DNA of 64,000 nucleotides from CAVRUH01 sp963822595 (GCA_963822595.1 CAWGIG010000001.1:1251096-1315095), one strand, 5' to 3'. Positions 34,774-42,803 are shown, counted from the stretch's first letter. A program made the numbers and translations. Notes: generated by a model from the letters alone, not told the origin.

Positions 34774-35691
34774 ATGACTCGGCAATGCTATAAATGTGGA
34801 GAATCTATATTGACAGAGGCTATTAATCATTTAGGTCTTCATTCTCAGTGCTTTATGTCATGGTTTCAGGTAAATACCTTAGAGGATTTCGGAGATGTAG
34901 TTGCTCGTACATCTGAAACAATGGCATCCAATGATTGGGCACGAATTGCCTCTAGTTTTTTCCATGGAAAATTCCGTAAGTACTCAGCACGACTAGGAAC
35001 TAAAAGTTATTTATTAAAAGTTCAGCAACCGGAGTTTCCCGAACTACCCGCTATGGAATTTCTTTGCAACCAGATTGCATCTAATCTTAATTTAGAAGTC
35101 CCAAATCATTTCCTTATTCGTTTTGAAAATGTATTGGAGACATTTGTCAGCGAAAATTTTATGCAGCACTATCCGGGTGGTGATCTTGTACACATTTATC
35201 GCTATTTGGATTCTCCGGATCAATTTTCGTGTGAAGGTTTACTTAAAGTTTTGGAACGAAATGTAAAAAGGTATGACGATATCCAAAGATTTGTAAAACT
35301 TTGCCTTTTCGACTCTCTAATTGGGAATCATGATCGTCATGGAAGAAATTTAGGATTAATTCAGACAGGGCAAGGACTTAGACTCTCTCCTTTTTATGAC
35401 AATCCATCTTATTTAGCGTTAGAGGATCCAATGCTTTTGGGTGCCTTTCACGAACCTCGCGGGGCAATCGGTACCCAAGAAACAATCGAACCGGTAATTA
35501 AAGACTATGTTAAAGAATGGCTCCGACTGGGACTTGATGAGCCTATCAAAGAATTTCGAGATCGAGTCGATCTTCAATCAATCTTGCAACTTATTTCAGA
35601 CAGTTTTATATCCGAAAAAAGAAAGCAAGCTTTTACAAAATTAGTAAAAAGGCGCACAGAGGAATTGAAAGATGCAACAAAATACCTTTGA
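34774..35691 (+). CDS. HipA/HipT-like serine/threonine kinase (toxin candidate) without N-terminal subdomain
   Basis: Translation could start at a TTG (34723), but the ATG at 34774 has AGAAGGA seven bases upstream and is preferred, giving 305 residues. A zinc-ribbon-like C-x2-C...H-x2-C (QCYKCG and LHSQCF) opens the protein. The HipA C-terminal kinase follows: SYLLKVQQPEFPELPAMEF (ATP lysine and helix C), DSLIGNHDRHGRNLGLI (catalytic loop), and LSPFYDNPS (metal-binding Asp). The HipA N-terminal subdomain is absent and is encoded in the next gene instead, as in HipBST systems. HipA kinases phosphorylate aminoacyl-tRNA synthetases and arrest growth. Confidence 0.88.
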   Translation: MTRQCYKCGESILTEAINHLGLHSQCFMSWFQVNTLEDFGDVVARTSETMASNDWARIASSFFHGKFRKYSARLGTKSYLLKVQQPEFPELPAMEFLCNQIASNLNLEVPNHFLIRFENVLETFVSENFMQHYPGGDLVHIYRYLDSPDQFSCEGLLKVLERNVKRYDDIQRFVKLCLFDSLIGNHDRHGRNLGLIQTGQGLRLSPFYDNPSYLALEDPMLLGAFHEPRGAIGTQETIEPVIKDYVKEWLRLGLDEPIKEFRDRVDLQSILQLISDSFISEKRKQAFTKLVKRRTEELKDATKYL

Positions 35692-36310
35692 AAAAATTGT
35701 AGGTGTACAAGTATTTCTTGAAGGAAAAACAAATCGTCAATTTGTTGGGATTCTTAAAAAAATCAAAGATACATTTTCTTTTGATTACGATGAAAAGTAT
35801 TTGATGGCAAAAGAAGTTATTCCATTAGGACCTGAAATGCCTCTAACAAAGCGATCATTTCATTCAAAAACTTTATTTGTTCCATTTGCTGATCGTATTC
35901 CTTCAAGACAAAATCCTGCTTATGAAGACTATTGTCGCGCTACCGGAATCTCTTTAGAAGAAATAGATCCTATCATTCTTTTAACGACAATTGCGCACAA
36001 AGGGCCTTCCTCATTTATTTTTGAACCACTTTTTGAAGATCATTTAAAGTCAGAAGAGTTTCGTGAATTTAGAAAAATGCTTGGTCTAACAGTAAAAGAA
36101 TTTAGTGCCTGTTTTGAATTTTCTCCCGCCGCGATAACGCGTATTGAGCTTGGGCAGTCATCGGGACGAGAGATCCTAAAGAGAGCAGAAATTTATGTGA
36201 GATACCCCGAGGTTGCCTTAGATCAAATCAAACGCCATGGAGGTATTTTACACACTAGAAAAAGACTCCATATTGAATCCTTGTTAAACAAGAAAATATC
36301 ATGTTCCTAA
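35672..36310 (+). CDS. HipS-like domain fused to a HipB-like HTH (antitoxin candidate)
   Basis: The 212-residue protein joins two parts. Residues ~8-115 match the HipA N-terminal subdomain (VFLEGKTNRQFVGILKKIK, FSFDYDEKYLMA, GPEMPLTKRSFHSKTLFVPF, HKGPSSFIFEP). Residues ~130-170 form a XRE-type helix-turn-helix (FRKMLGLTVKEFSACFEF, SPAAITRIELGQ). It overlaps the kinase gene by 20 bases with AGAGGA about ten bases upstream. In known HipBST operons, HipB and HipS are separate and precede HipT; here they are one polypeptide encoded after the kinase. It should neutralise the kinase and repress the operon. Confidence 0.82.
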   Translation: MQQNTFEKIVGVQVFLEGKTNRQFVGILKKIKDTFSFDYDEKYLMAKEVIPLGPEMPLTKRSFHSKTLFVPFADRIPSRQNPAYEDYCRATGISLEEIDPIILLTTIAHKGPSSFIFEPLFEDHLKSEEFREFRKMLGLTVKEFSACFEFSPAAITRIELGQSSGREILKRAEIYVRYPEVALDQIKRHGGILHTRKRLHIESLLNKKISCS

Positions 36311-36348
36311 TCATTACAAATCGATATGAAGAGGCTCCTTTTATTACT

Positions 36349-36705
36349 TCAAAATAATTTCCCGCCGATTTTTGCTTCGGCAGTAGGTGTAATGAAGGTA
36401 GCTTCTCCACTATCCGCTTTGGGAAATTGAACCCCTAGAATTAAAACCTCCGATAACGTATCCCCCATCTGTCTTGGGGAAAAGTTCAATATACCTAAAA
36501 CTAACTGGGATTTGATTTCCTCAGGAGTATGCTGAGTAAATCTTCCGACACTTGTTCTAATCCCAAATTTTCCAAAGTCAATCCTTATCTTATAGGACTT
36601 CTTGGGTACATCCTTAGCTTCTTCCACGCTAATGACGCGTCCCACGCGAATTTCTAATTTATCAAATGTCTCTTCTTTTGAAACGATTTCTTTTTCTTCT
36701 GACAT
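36349..36705 (-). CDS. CsaA-like tRNA-binding (EMAP/OB-fold) protein
   Basis: The 118-residue protein is a stand-alone tRNA-binding domain: FDKLEIRVGRVISVEEAKD, YKIRIDFGKFGIRTSVG, and VLGILNFSPRQMGDTLSEVLI. It is related to CsaA and to the C-terminal domain of methionyl-tRNA synthetase. CsaA has been described with chaperone-like or export-related activity; in other proteins the domain binds tRNA. It lies 10 bases downstream of the GNAT gene on the same strand. Confidence 0.88.
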   Translation of the reverse strand: MSEEKEIVSKEETFDKLEIRVGRVISVEEAKDVPKKSYKIRIDFGKFGIRTSVGRFTQHTPEEIKSQLVLGILNFSPRQMGDTLSEVLILGVQFPKADSGEATFITPTAEAKIGGKLF

Positions 36706-36715
36706 TATTTCCTCC

Positions 36716-37414
36716 CTAATTTAAATCATCTATTTTACGGTACATAATATACCCATCTTGGTAACTGCCATCAGGATTTCGCACACCTTGCGGGATCGTT
36801 CCAACAATGGTAAATCCCAGCCTTTGATAAAGTTTGATAGCAAGAACGTTTTTGCTTAACACCATGTTGAACTGCAGCGCGTGAAAGCCCCGATCTTTCG
36901 TTAAATGAAGGGATGCTTGCACAAGAAGAAACCCTATCCCTTTTCCCCGATAGCTTTCCTTGATCATGTAAGCTGCATTTGCGATATGACCTGATCTTCC
37001 AGGATAATTTGATCTAAGGTAAAAGCCTCCAACGACATCCCCGGCAAGTGTACGACAAACATATACTTGCCCTTCAGGTTTAAAAAATTGGCGTTGGAAT
37101 TCTTCTTTGCAACTGCTTTCGTAAGGAAACTGAGAACCCGTTTCCACCACCTCTTGGAAAATTGCATAGAGTTCGTTTTCATCTTTTTGCTCATAGGGGC
37201 CAAGAACATATCCAAGCTTATTTAATCGATTAAGGATATCAGGCATTTTTTCTATTTCCTTTTTTTTCTCTGTGATGTCTTGTCCTTGCTTCTGTAAACG
37301 AGAATTTTTAAGCCCCTTTGCATAAAGAGCCATTCCTTCGTAGATCTTTTTGACTTCTACAGGAGTTAGGGTTAGTAAGAGCCTCTTTCGTTTGATTGAA
37401 AGCGATGGGTTCAA
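36716..37414 (-). CDS. GNAT N-acetyltransferase, probable 3' half of a frameshifted MarR-GNAT fusion
   Basis: Residues ~65-230 form a GNAT domain with the acetyl-CoA motif YMIKESYRGKGIGFLLVQAS and the C-terminal LAIKLYQRLGFTIVGTIP. The first ~45 residues do not look like a GNAT start. LLLTLTPVEVKKIYEGMALY resembles the last helix of MarR proteins. This frame therefore continues the upstream MarR gene with a one-base shift near 37380-37395. Bifunctional MarR-GNAT proteins are a common architecture. The M at 37414 is probably not a real start. Substrate unknown. Confidence 0.75.
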   Translation of the reverse strand: MNPSLSIKRKRLLLTLTPVEVKKIYEGMALYAKGLKNSRLQKQGQDITEKKKEIEKMPDILNRLNKLGYVLGPYEQKDENELYAIFQEVVETGSQFPYESSCKEEFQRQFFKPEGQVYVCRTLAGDVVGGFYLRSNYPGRSGHIANAAYMIKESYRGKGIGFLLVQASLHLTKDRGFHALQFNMVLSKNVLAIKLYQRLGFTIVGTIPQGVRNPDGSYQDGYIMYRKIDDLN

Positions 37415-37733
37415 AGGCGTTAAGAGTTTGCGTCCCTTTTTTTGTCAGATGAATTAGTCGCTTTCTCTTGTCACTCTTATCAGTAATACACTTGATATAC
37501 CCTTTTTTAACTGCTTTAGAAATCATACGGCTGACTGTAGACTTCTCGAGGAGTAAGAGATCGCCAATTTCTCCCATACTAGGGGAGGCAATATGGGACA
37601 ATTCAATGAGAAGGTGGCGTTCGGCTAAAGTGACGCCAATATCAAAATAGGCGTCATTTAAGAGTCCAAGTTCACGCACAACACCCCTTGCATCGTGCCT
37701 CAATTGATTAATTTCATCCTTGGAAAGAACCAT
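37308..37733 (-). CDS. MarR-family regulator, probable 5' half of a frameshifted MarR-GNAT fusion
   Basis: The winged-helix core is clear: LAERHLLIELSHIASPSMGE, IGDLLLLEKSTVSRMISKAV (recognition helix) and the wing DKSDKRKRLIHLTKKG. The ATG at 37733 is favoured; a TTG at 37763 lies inside the putative operator. The last ~20 residues of this frame (TNPNSCRSQKDLRRNGSLCK) look unlike MarR, while the natural continuation is in the GNAT frame. This indicates an extra base around 37380-37395. The protein should regulate its own transcription through the palindrome upstream. Confidence 0.75.
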   Translation of the reverse strand: MVLSKDEINQLRHDARGVVRELGLLNDAYFDIGVTLAERHLLIELSHIASPSMGEIGDLLLLEKSTVSRMISKAVKKGYIKCITDKSDKRKRLIHLTKKGTQTLNAFEPIAFNQTKEALTNPNSCRSQKDLRRNGSLCKGA

Positions 37734-37747
37734 TTTTTTCACCAAAT

Positions 37748-37766
37748 TAGTTGTAATATACAACTA
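37748..37766. promoter_or_regulatory. Probable MarR operator (autoregulation)
   Basis: TAGTTGTAATATACAACTA is a palindrome with perfect 8-nt arms around ATA, of the TTGTA...TACAA type bound by MarR/OhrR regulators. It lies 15-33 bases upstream of the MarR ATG, where binding would block transcription. Confidence 0.65.
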
Positions 37767-37928
37767 TTTTAGCAATTTTTGGGTTTTTTAGCAATAGATA
37801 ATCAAGTAAATTTTTTTATTTGCTTTAGTCATTAAATATGTTTTCTATAAGAGCAGCACCAGGTTTTTGGCCATTTCTGATATATTGTAACTCTATGGTT
37901 AAATAATAATATGAATAACATGTATGGT

Positions 37929-37963
37929 AAAAGGGCCCCCCTTTAGTTTTTGAGGGGCCCTTT
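37929..37963 (-). terminator. Intrinsic terminator of the C1-peptidase gene
   Basis: Read on the minus strand, AAAGGGCCCCTC and GGGGGGCCCTTTT form a GC-rich stem with a short A-rich loop, ending in a short T-run. It begins about four bases past the stop codon at 37968. Confidence 0.8.
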
Positions 37964-37967
37964 GTAA

Positions 37968-39257
37968 TTAGAGCCTGCCGTAAGGGTCCCAGGCGTCCAA
38001 TTCTAGTACAGGGGCGTTTTTATCTTCCAGAATGGCCCTGTATTCCTGTGGCAAATATTTCTTATCGATAATGATACTATAGAGATACTCATTAAACCAA
38101 GAATCGGTCATGAAGATAGCTGTAGCCCTCTGCCAAGAATTTTCAACCTTCCAAAGTGGCTCGCGAAGCGACTCAGGCACCTTCGAGGGCTTTTCTCCGA
38201 TATATCTGGAATGCCCTGCATCATCACAACCTATCAATACCATAGCATGCGCCACTGTCGTCACTCGATACTTCAATCTATCCCCTTTATCCAACTTCAA
38301 AGTGGGATCCAATCCAAAAAGAGGATAGGTTTGATCACTATCCATCGAAAAAAGCTTTCTCTTTTCATCGAGATGATAAGTCTCACTGGCAAATTCCACG
38401 GGGACTCCATCCTTAATCGAATTGCGCACCGCTTGCTTGATGACTTCTAAATTTGCATTAATGGCATGCAGCTCTTTTCCTTCAACCAAATTTGAAACAT
38501 CCTTGACTTTGAGAAGTGCTCCCTCTTTATAATAAGGAAAATGGGTCACTTCAACCATATCATTAAGATTAAATGGCAAGCCTTTGTAAAATTCCACAGG
38601 AGTCATTCTTTTTACTTGGCCTGTTTTCTCCTTCCATAGAAATTTTTTCGGTGGAGTTCCAATATATTTGGTTAAAATGCTGTGGACTTCCGAGAGGGCA
38701 ATGTCTTTTATTTTCTGCAGTTCATCCTTGCCAGCTCCTGATTGAGCTTTTCGATGTAGAATGCCTCCGATTTCTCTCAATCTTTCTTTGAGAAGACTGA
38801 CGTAACCGTTGGAGTTTCCGCTGAAGCTGGTTTCGGGCATGGCATAATCCGGAACCAATCCATACTTCTCTACGACATTATTGAATAATTCCCACTCGCC
38901 GCCCTCTGTATAGAGGTTTTCGATGCAGTTTAATAGGCGATGATCCATGGGATCCAAAGCTTTCATTTCAATCATTTTTTCTAAGAAATAATTTGCTCTT
39001 TCAAACTTATCCCAGAAGGAGACAAAGTTTTGTGAAAAACTAAAATTTTTTCCAAATGCAGATAAAACTTTTACACGCAAGAAATTCAGTGAGGCATAAA
39101 TCCAGCATCGACCGGACCTTTTTTGGTCTGTGGGTGCTCCAGGGGTCAGATTATAAGTCGTTTCCAAATGCGCGGGAATGATGTCTGGATTGCCGTTAAT
39201 GGCCTCGATCCCGCTGTCTGCAACATAACGTGCCAGGAGTTTCTGTTCGGGAATCAT
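37968..39257 (-). CDS. C1B-family cysteine aminopeptidase (PepC/bleomycin hydrolase)
   Basis: The 429-residue protein shows all catalytic parts: TDQKRSGRCWIYASLNFLR (Gln and Cys), TTVAHAMVLIGCD (His) and LWKVENSWQ (Asn). EYLYSIIIDKKYLPQEYR and the terminal DAWDPYGRL are typical of bleomycin hydrolases, which form hexameric barrels. No signal peptide is visible. The ATG at 39257 has no ribosome site, and the frame stays open ~32 codons further without ATG, GTG or TTG. Those codons (LTPDRIKRIQK just upstream) look homologous to the family N-terminus, so the real start may be upstream or damaged. Confidence 0.9.
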   Translation of the reverse strand: MIPEQKLLARYVADSGIEAINGNPDIIPAHLETTYNLTPGAPTDQKRSGRCWIYASLNFLRVKVLSAFGKNFSFSQNFVSFWDKFERANYFLEKMIEMKALDPMDHRLLNCIENLYTEGGEWELFNNVVEKYGLVPDYAMPETSFSGNSNGYVSLLKERLREIGGILHRKAQSGAGKDELQKIKDIALSEVHSILTKYIGTPPKKFLWKEKTGQVKRMTPVEFYKGLPFNLNDMVEVTHFPYYKEGALLKVKDVSNLVEGKELHAINANLEVIKQAVRNSIKDGVPVEFASETYHLDEKRKLFSMDSDQTYPLFGLDPTLKLDKGDRLKYRVTTVAHAMVLIGCDDAGHSRYIGEKPSKVPESLREPLWKVENSWQRATAIFMTDSWFNEYLYSIIIDKKYLPQEYRAILEDKNAPVLELDAWDPYGRL

Positions 39258-39500
39258 TTTTTGGATACGTTTGATTCTATCCGGAGTAAGAGGTTCGGGA
39301 GTGTTGCTATTGAGTGCTGCTAGAAGGTTGCTGAAATAGAGATTCTGGAATCTCTATCAGTTCAAAATTGTTTAATGAAGATGTATCTAGTATCTGTTAT
39401 TGAAGGAATCATGATGAACGCCCCTTGTTAAGTTAAAATTTTTGTTGGTAACATATTCGCCATTTTTATGGCTAGAATTTAATAATAAAAGCCCCTTGCC

Positions 39501-39670
39501 GGAATAACTAATAGACTTTAAGTAAACAATTTTCAACGCAGAGGCAAAGAGGTTAGCAGAGGCGCAGAGGAAGAAATTGATTCAAGTGACATACCATCAT
39601 TCTATCTCTGCATCTCCGCGGATCTCTCTGCCTCTGCGTTGAAAATTGTTTGCCCAATGTCTATTATTAA
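39501..39670. repeat. Long palindrome, family A (copy 3)
   Basis: The 39258-39748 gap holds no intact gene; its first ~85 bases may be the lost N-terminal codons of the peptidase. The palindrome has ~68-nt arms (39501-39570 and 39603-39670) sharing CAATTTTCAACGCAGAGGC, with more mismatches than copies 1 and 2. Its left end reads GGAATAACTAATAGA, the same end sequence as copy 2. It lies between divergent genes. Confidence 0.88.
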
Positions 39671-39748
39671 CTCTGATATAAAACAATTGAATTGTTTAAC
39701 ATTATTGAATGTGATATACATTTCAAAAATTAATAGGGATAATTTTAA

Positions 39749-40039
39749 ATGAGTTTCGAGAAATTAGCTTACAACCAAGTATATAATAATTGCATTTTAC
39801 CACTAGTGAATGTGAAAGGTTTGGCTTCGCTTTGCGTGGTGTCAAAGACAGATCGTGAATATGCTCTACAGGAAATTTTTAAAAGAGTGGGGTCCTTTGA
39901 CATTGAGGCAAGGAATATATATGCAGGCTGTTTTTCTACAATGTACAACAAGGAAATGTTCTCCCTAACGCGACTGACATTGTTCGTCTTTTTAAAAATA
40001 TTTGTAATAGCAATCAAATTCCGGAACTCGCACATTTAG
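39749..40039 (+). CDS. F-box-like N-terminal fragment of the helical protein at 40054-42309 (frameshifted)
   Basis: The 96-residue frame starts MSFEKLAYNQVYNN. It carries a degenerate F-box-like segment, ILPLVNVKGLASLCVVSKTD (residues ~16-35). After about residue 62 (AGCF) the frame loses sense, while the +1-numbered frame reads FFYNVQQGNVLPNATDIVRL and runs on into the downstream protein. Adding one T to the T5 run at 39931-39935 joins them exactly. So this is the 5' end of one ~853-residue gene broken by a one-base deletion. F-box proteins recruit host ubiquitin ligase in several amoeba-associated bacteria. Confidence 0.6.
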   Translation: MSFEKLAYNQVYNNCILPLVNVKGLASLCVVSKTDREYALQEIFKRVGSFDIEARNIYAGCFSTMYNKEMFSLTRLTLFVFLKIFVIAIKFRNSHI

Positions 40040-40053
40040 CTCATAACTCAAGG

Positions 40054-42309
40054 GTGTTAACTGAAAATTTAAACAGCAAATTACAGATATTATACAACGA
40101 TGATGAGATGCTATTATGTTGCTTGGCACAAAATATCAATAATGGATTGCAATTATTCAATCCCAAGAAGAAAGATGCTCCACCTTTATGTTCTCAAAAA
40201 TACCTACAACCTTTAATTGTCGAATCCTATTTCAACCCTCCCTATGAAGTTACTTTCCGCTCCATTGCTTATAAATTTTGGAAAAAAAGTGGCAATGTTT
40301 CAAAAGAAGATCTTAATCAATTTGACAGATTATTAAGAGAACTCAAAAATAACAATCTACCAAATGAAAAGTTAAATGTTCTGCTGGCTTCATTGATTAC
40401 ATGTATACTATTAGTTGATGAAAAACTTTTGAAAACTGAGGATCGATCTATTGCGAATTTGGTCAAACTGATTTTCGATACACTTTCAAATTTTGCAGAA
40501 CACTTACCGGTACCCCATGTGTTGGGTCTGTTTCATTTAATTTTACATCACTTGGATGTTAAAAGTAATGTGTGCGAATCGAAAATGATTTCCCAATTGG
40601 CAAAATACTTGCCAAAGGAAAGTCGCAGCCGTTTTCTGGCACAACTCATGGATCGCATTAAAAAAATGGAAGATCCCATGACTCGTTTTTGGTTATCTTG
40701 TATCTATGGCATGGTGGCTGCTCAATCGGAATTTAGGTACGAGATTTTAGATAGCTTTATAGAAGCCTGGAAGAACTCTGATTCTATAGAATTTCGCACA
40801 AACTTTCTGGTAATTATAAGCGAGTTAATCGAAGGTGTCGATGTCGCAAAGTGCATAGAAACAGTAAGAGTCATTCATACCCATGCTAAGGCGAAAGATG
40901 AACTCCGCGGACTATATGTGTTAACTAAATCTCTCGCAGAGAAGATGAAAAATGGTACTCATGCTCGGGAACAAATTGATTATTTATTTGAATTGTTTCA
41001 ACAAGGAATAAATGATGAGGAACGTGAGAATCTCTCGAGTATGTGTGTTTCTTCGATTGATCTTTTTCGCCCCATGTTATCCATTTCGCAAAAAAAGCTT
41101 GCGCTGCATCAAATGATATTGCTATTAAATAAGCCAAAAGCCCCCATTCATAATATTGCATGGCCGCTCTATTTTCTTATAAGAGATTTGCCGGAATCCG
41201 AACGAACATCGCACATTGTTCCTGTTCTTCCGATTTCTGGCGTGGATTGTCTTGCCCTTTTTCTGAAATATAGGAGTTTTTCACCAAATGAAATCGAAAA
41301 TTTACTGAAATTACCAATTGGGAAATGGCCGTTTACGTTTTCATATCGCTTACACGATAACATGTCCTATTGGATCGAATTAATAAAATATACGTCGCTT
41401 GAAACCGTAAGGTTAATTACAGCAAAACTTTTTGAATTAAATCCGGAAAAGCCCTATAACTGGCCTCACGGTTATCCTATCATATCAACTAAGGACTTAA
41501 CAGAAGAGCAGCACGCTGGGATTCTTAAAGCGGCTGTTAAGTGCTTGCAAATTGATGATTATGAGGTACAAAAGACCGGATTATGGGTTATTGAACAACT
41601 AGCAAAAGAGGGATGTAATTTATCTTTGTATAAGGATATGTTGCTGACTCCTTTGTTGGGGTGTATCTTAGTGACGAAGTATCCTGCATATACAATTGTG
41701 TGCGATGAGGTAGTGCGATTGATAGGTCATCTGGTGCCGGGGCTTGTAGGCGATGATTTCGACGTTGTTGTCAAAGGATTCATGTGCTTGCAATATCAAA
41801 ACTTATTTTCATCCCGAGACCTCATTCAAACCATTGGCTTACTTTTAGAAGCTTTACAACGAGAAGATAAAACGCACCTTGTTGATTATTTGTTAGTACT
41901 TCTGTTTAAAACGATAAAGGATGACGATATGAGTTCATCATTGTCAGGAGAATGGTTAGTCAAAAGCCAGGGGCTCTCTATCATGAGTGAATTACAGCTT
42001 AATCGGTGCGTAGTAGAACTGCATAGTTGGCTTAAAGAAGATTATTCTAAATATCGTTTTCGAATCATTCCTGTTTTAGCTGCAATCTCTTCAAGGAGCA
42101 ATGAATGGAACCAATTTATTAAGAATTTATTCGGTGAAGAATTGCTTACAGATCTTCGACAAGATATTACGTCACTTGAGAAATTGTGCGCTAATTTTGG
42201 CACATTGGCATTCACATCCGTGAGTCGATCCGATAGGAGTAAATATGAAGCAGAGATGCTTCAAGAGTCTAAAAAGATGGAGGAAAGGGAGAAGAAGAGA
42301 AAGAAGTAA
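40054..42309 (+). CDS. Large helical-repeat protein, main part of a frameshifted gene
   Basis: The 751-residue frame begins at a GTG that is probably not the true start. The same frame is open back to 39907 and continues the 39749 gene after a one-base correction. It is composed of amphipathic helices resembling HEAT/ARM-type solenoids (RFLAQLMDRIKKMEDPMTRF, HIVPVLPISGVDCLALFLK) and ends in a highly charged helix (KKMEEREKKRKK). No enzyme motif, signal peptide or membrane segment is visible. With the F-box-like N-terminus it resembles bacterial effectors that present substrates to host SCF ligases; this is inferred. Confidence 0.65.
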   Translation: MLTENLNSKLQILYNDDEMLLCCLAQNINNGLQLFNPKKKDAPPLCSQKYLQPLIVESYFNPPYEVTFRSIAYKFWKKSGNVSKEDLNQFDRLLRELKNNNLPNEKLNVLLASLITCILLVDEKLLKTEDRSIANLVKLIFDTLSNFAEHLPVPHVLGLFHLILHHLDVKSNVCESKMISQLAKYLPKESRSRFLAQLMDRIKKMEDPMTRFWLSCIYGMVAAQSEFRYEILDSFIEAWKNSDSIEFRTNFLVIISELIEGVDVAKCIETVRVIHTHAKAKDELRGLYVLTKSLAEKMKNGTHAREQIDYLFELFQQGINDEERENLSSMCVSSIDLFRPMLSISQKKLALHQMILLLNKPKAPIHNIAWPLYFLIRDLPESERTSHIVPVLPISGVDCLALFLKYRSFSPNEIENLLKLPIGKWPFTFSYRLHDNMSYWIELIKYTSLETVRLITAKLFELNPEKPYNWPHGYPIISTKDLTEEQHAGILKAAVKCLQIDDYEVQKTGLWVIEQLAKEGCNLSLYKDMLLTPLLGCILVTKYPAYTIVCDEVVRLIGHLVPGLVGDDFDVVVKGFMCLQYQNLFSSRDLIQTIGLLLEALQREDKTHLVDYLLVLLFKTIKDDDMSSSLSGEWLVKSQGLSIMSELQLNRCVVELHSWLKEDYSKYRFRIIPVLAAISSRSNEWNQFIKNLFGEELLTDLRQDITSLEKLCANFGTLAFTSVSRSDRSKYEAEMLQESKKMEEREKKRKK

Positions 42310-42373
42310 TATCTAAGGTGCGTACCTCGGCGAGCCCATATCTCTACCCACATCTTGTACTTGAATTGTCGCA

Positions 42374-42637
42374 GTAGAATCAGTCGCTCTACGCGATGCG
42401 CTCCGAGCTCTATGCTAACACCGGATCTACCCCGGGTTCCGATGCGTCACCCGGGGCTTTAATGGATACGTCCTTCGCGATGCGCTCCGGACTCAGGAAA
42501 TTACTTAATTATTCCTGAGTCCGGAGCGCATCGCGAAGGACGTATCCATTAAAGCCCCGGGTGACGCATCGGAACCCAGGGTAGATCCGGTGTTAGCATA
42601 GAGCTCGGAGCGCATCGCGAAGAGCGACTGATTCTAC
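42374..42637. repeat. Inverted dimer of the ~120-nt unit (family D, tail-to-tail)
   Basis: The 42310-42803 gap has no gene. The element has ~127-nt arms (42374-42500 and 42511-42637) around GAAATTACTT. The left arm is the reverse complement of the unit in the 33616-33878 element and the right arm is the forward unit. The same unit has thus been joined in the opposite orientation. Shared blocks include CCGGAGCGCATCGCGAAGGA and ATTAAAGCCCCGGGTGACGC. The flanks of the two elements are unrelated. Confidence 0.92.
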
Positions 42638-42747
42638 AACGACGTTTGCAACGTCAAGGAAAAGATGTGTAGACAAGTATGGGGGACACGTCGAGCTACA
42701 TACTAACGTTTAATCAGGATTTGCAAAATCTTGCATCAAAAATTTGA

Positions 42748-42777
42748 TTGACAGGTTAAGAGAGGGATTGCTATGTA
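42748..42777 (+). promoter_or_regulatory. Promoter of the nuo operon
   Basis: A perfect TTGACA (42748-42753) and TATGTA (42772-42777) are spaced by 18 bases. Transcription would start near 42784, 20 bases before the nuoA ATG at 42804. It is the only strong sigma70-type promoter in this gap. Confidence 0.6.
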
Positions 42778-42803
42778 AGAAGATAAATTAATTGGAACGT
42801 GGC

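Noticed and set aside
39925..39940. Programmed frameshifting at the T run in the F-box-like gene
   Set aside because: The run does not form a canonical slippery heptamer in the reading frame, and a one-base deletion explains it more simply.
4231..42637. Repeated palindromes as a CRISPR array
   Set aside because: Copies are far apart, differ in core, and there are no regular spacers or cas genes.
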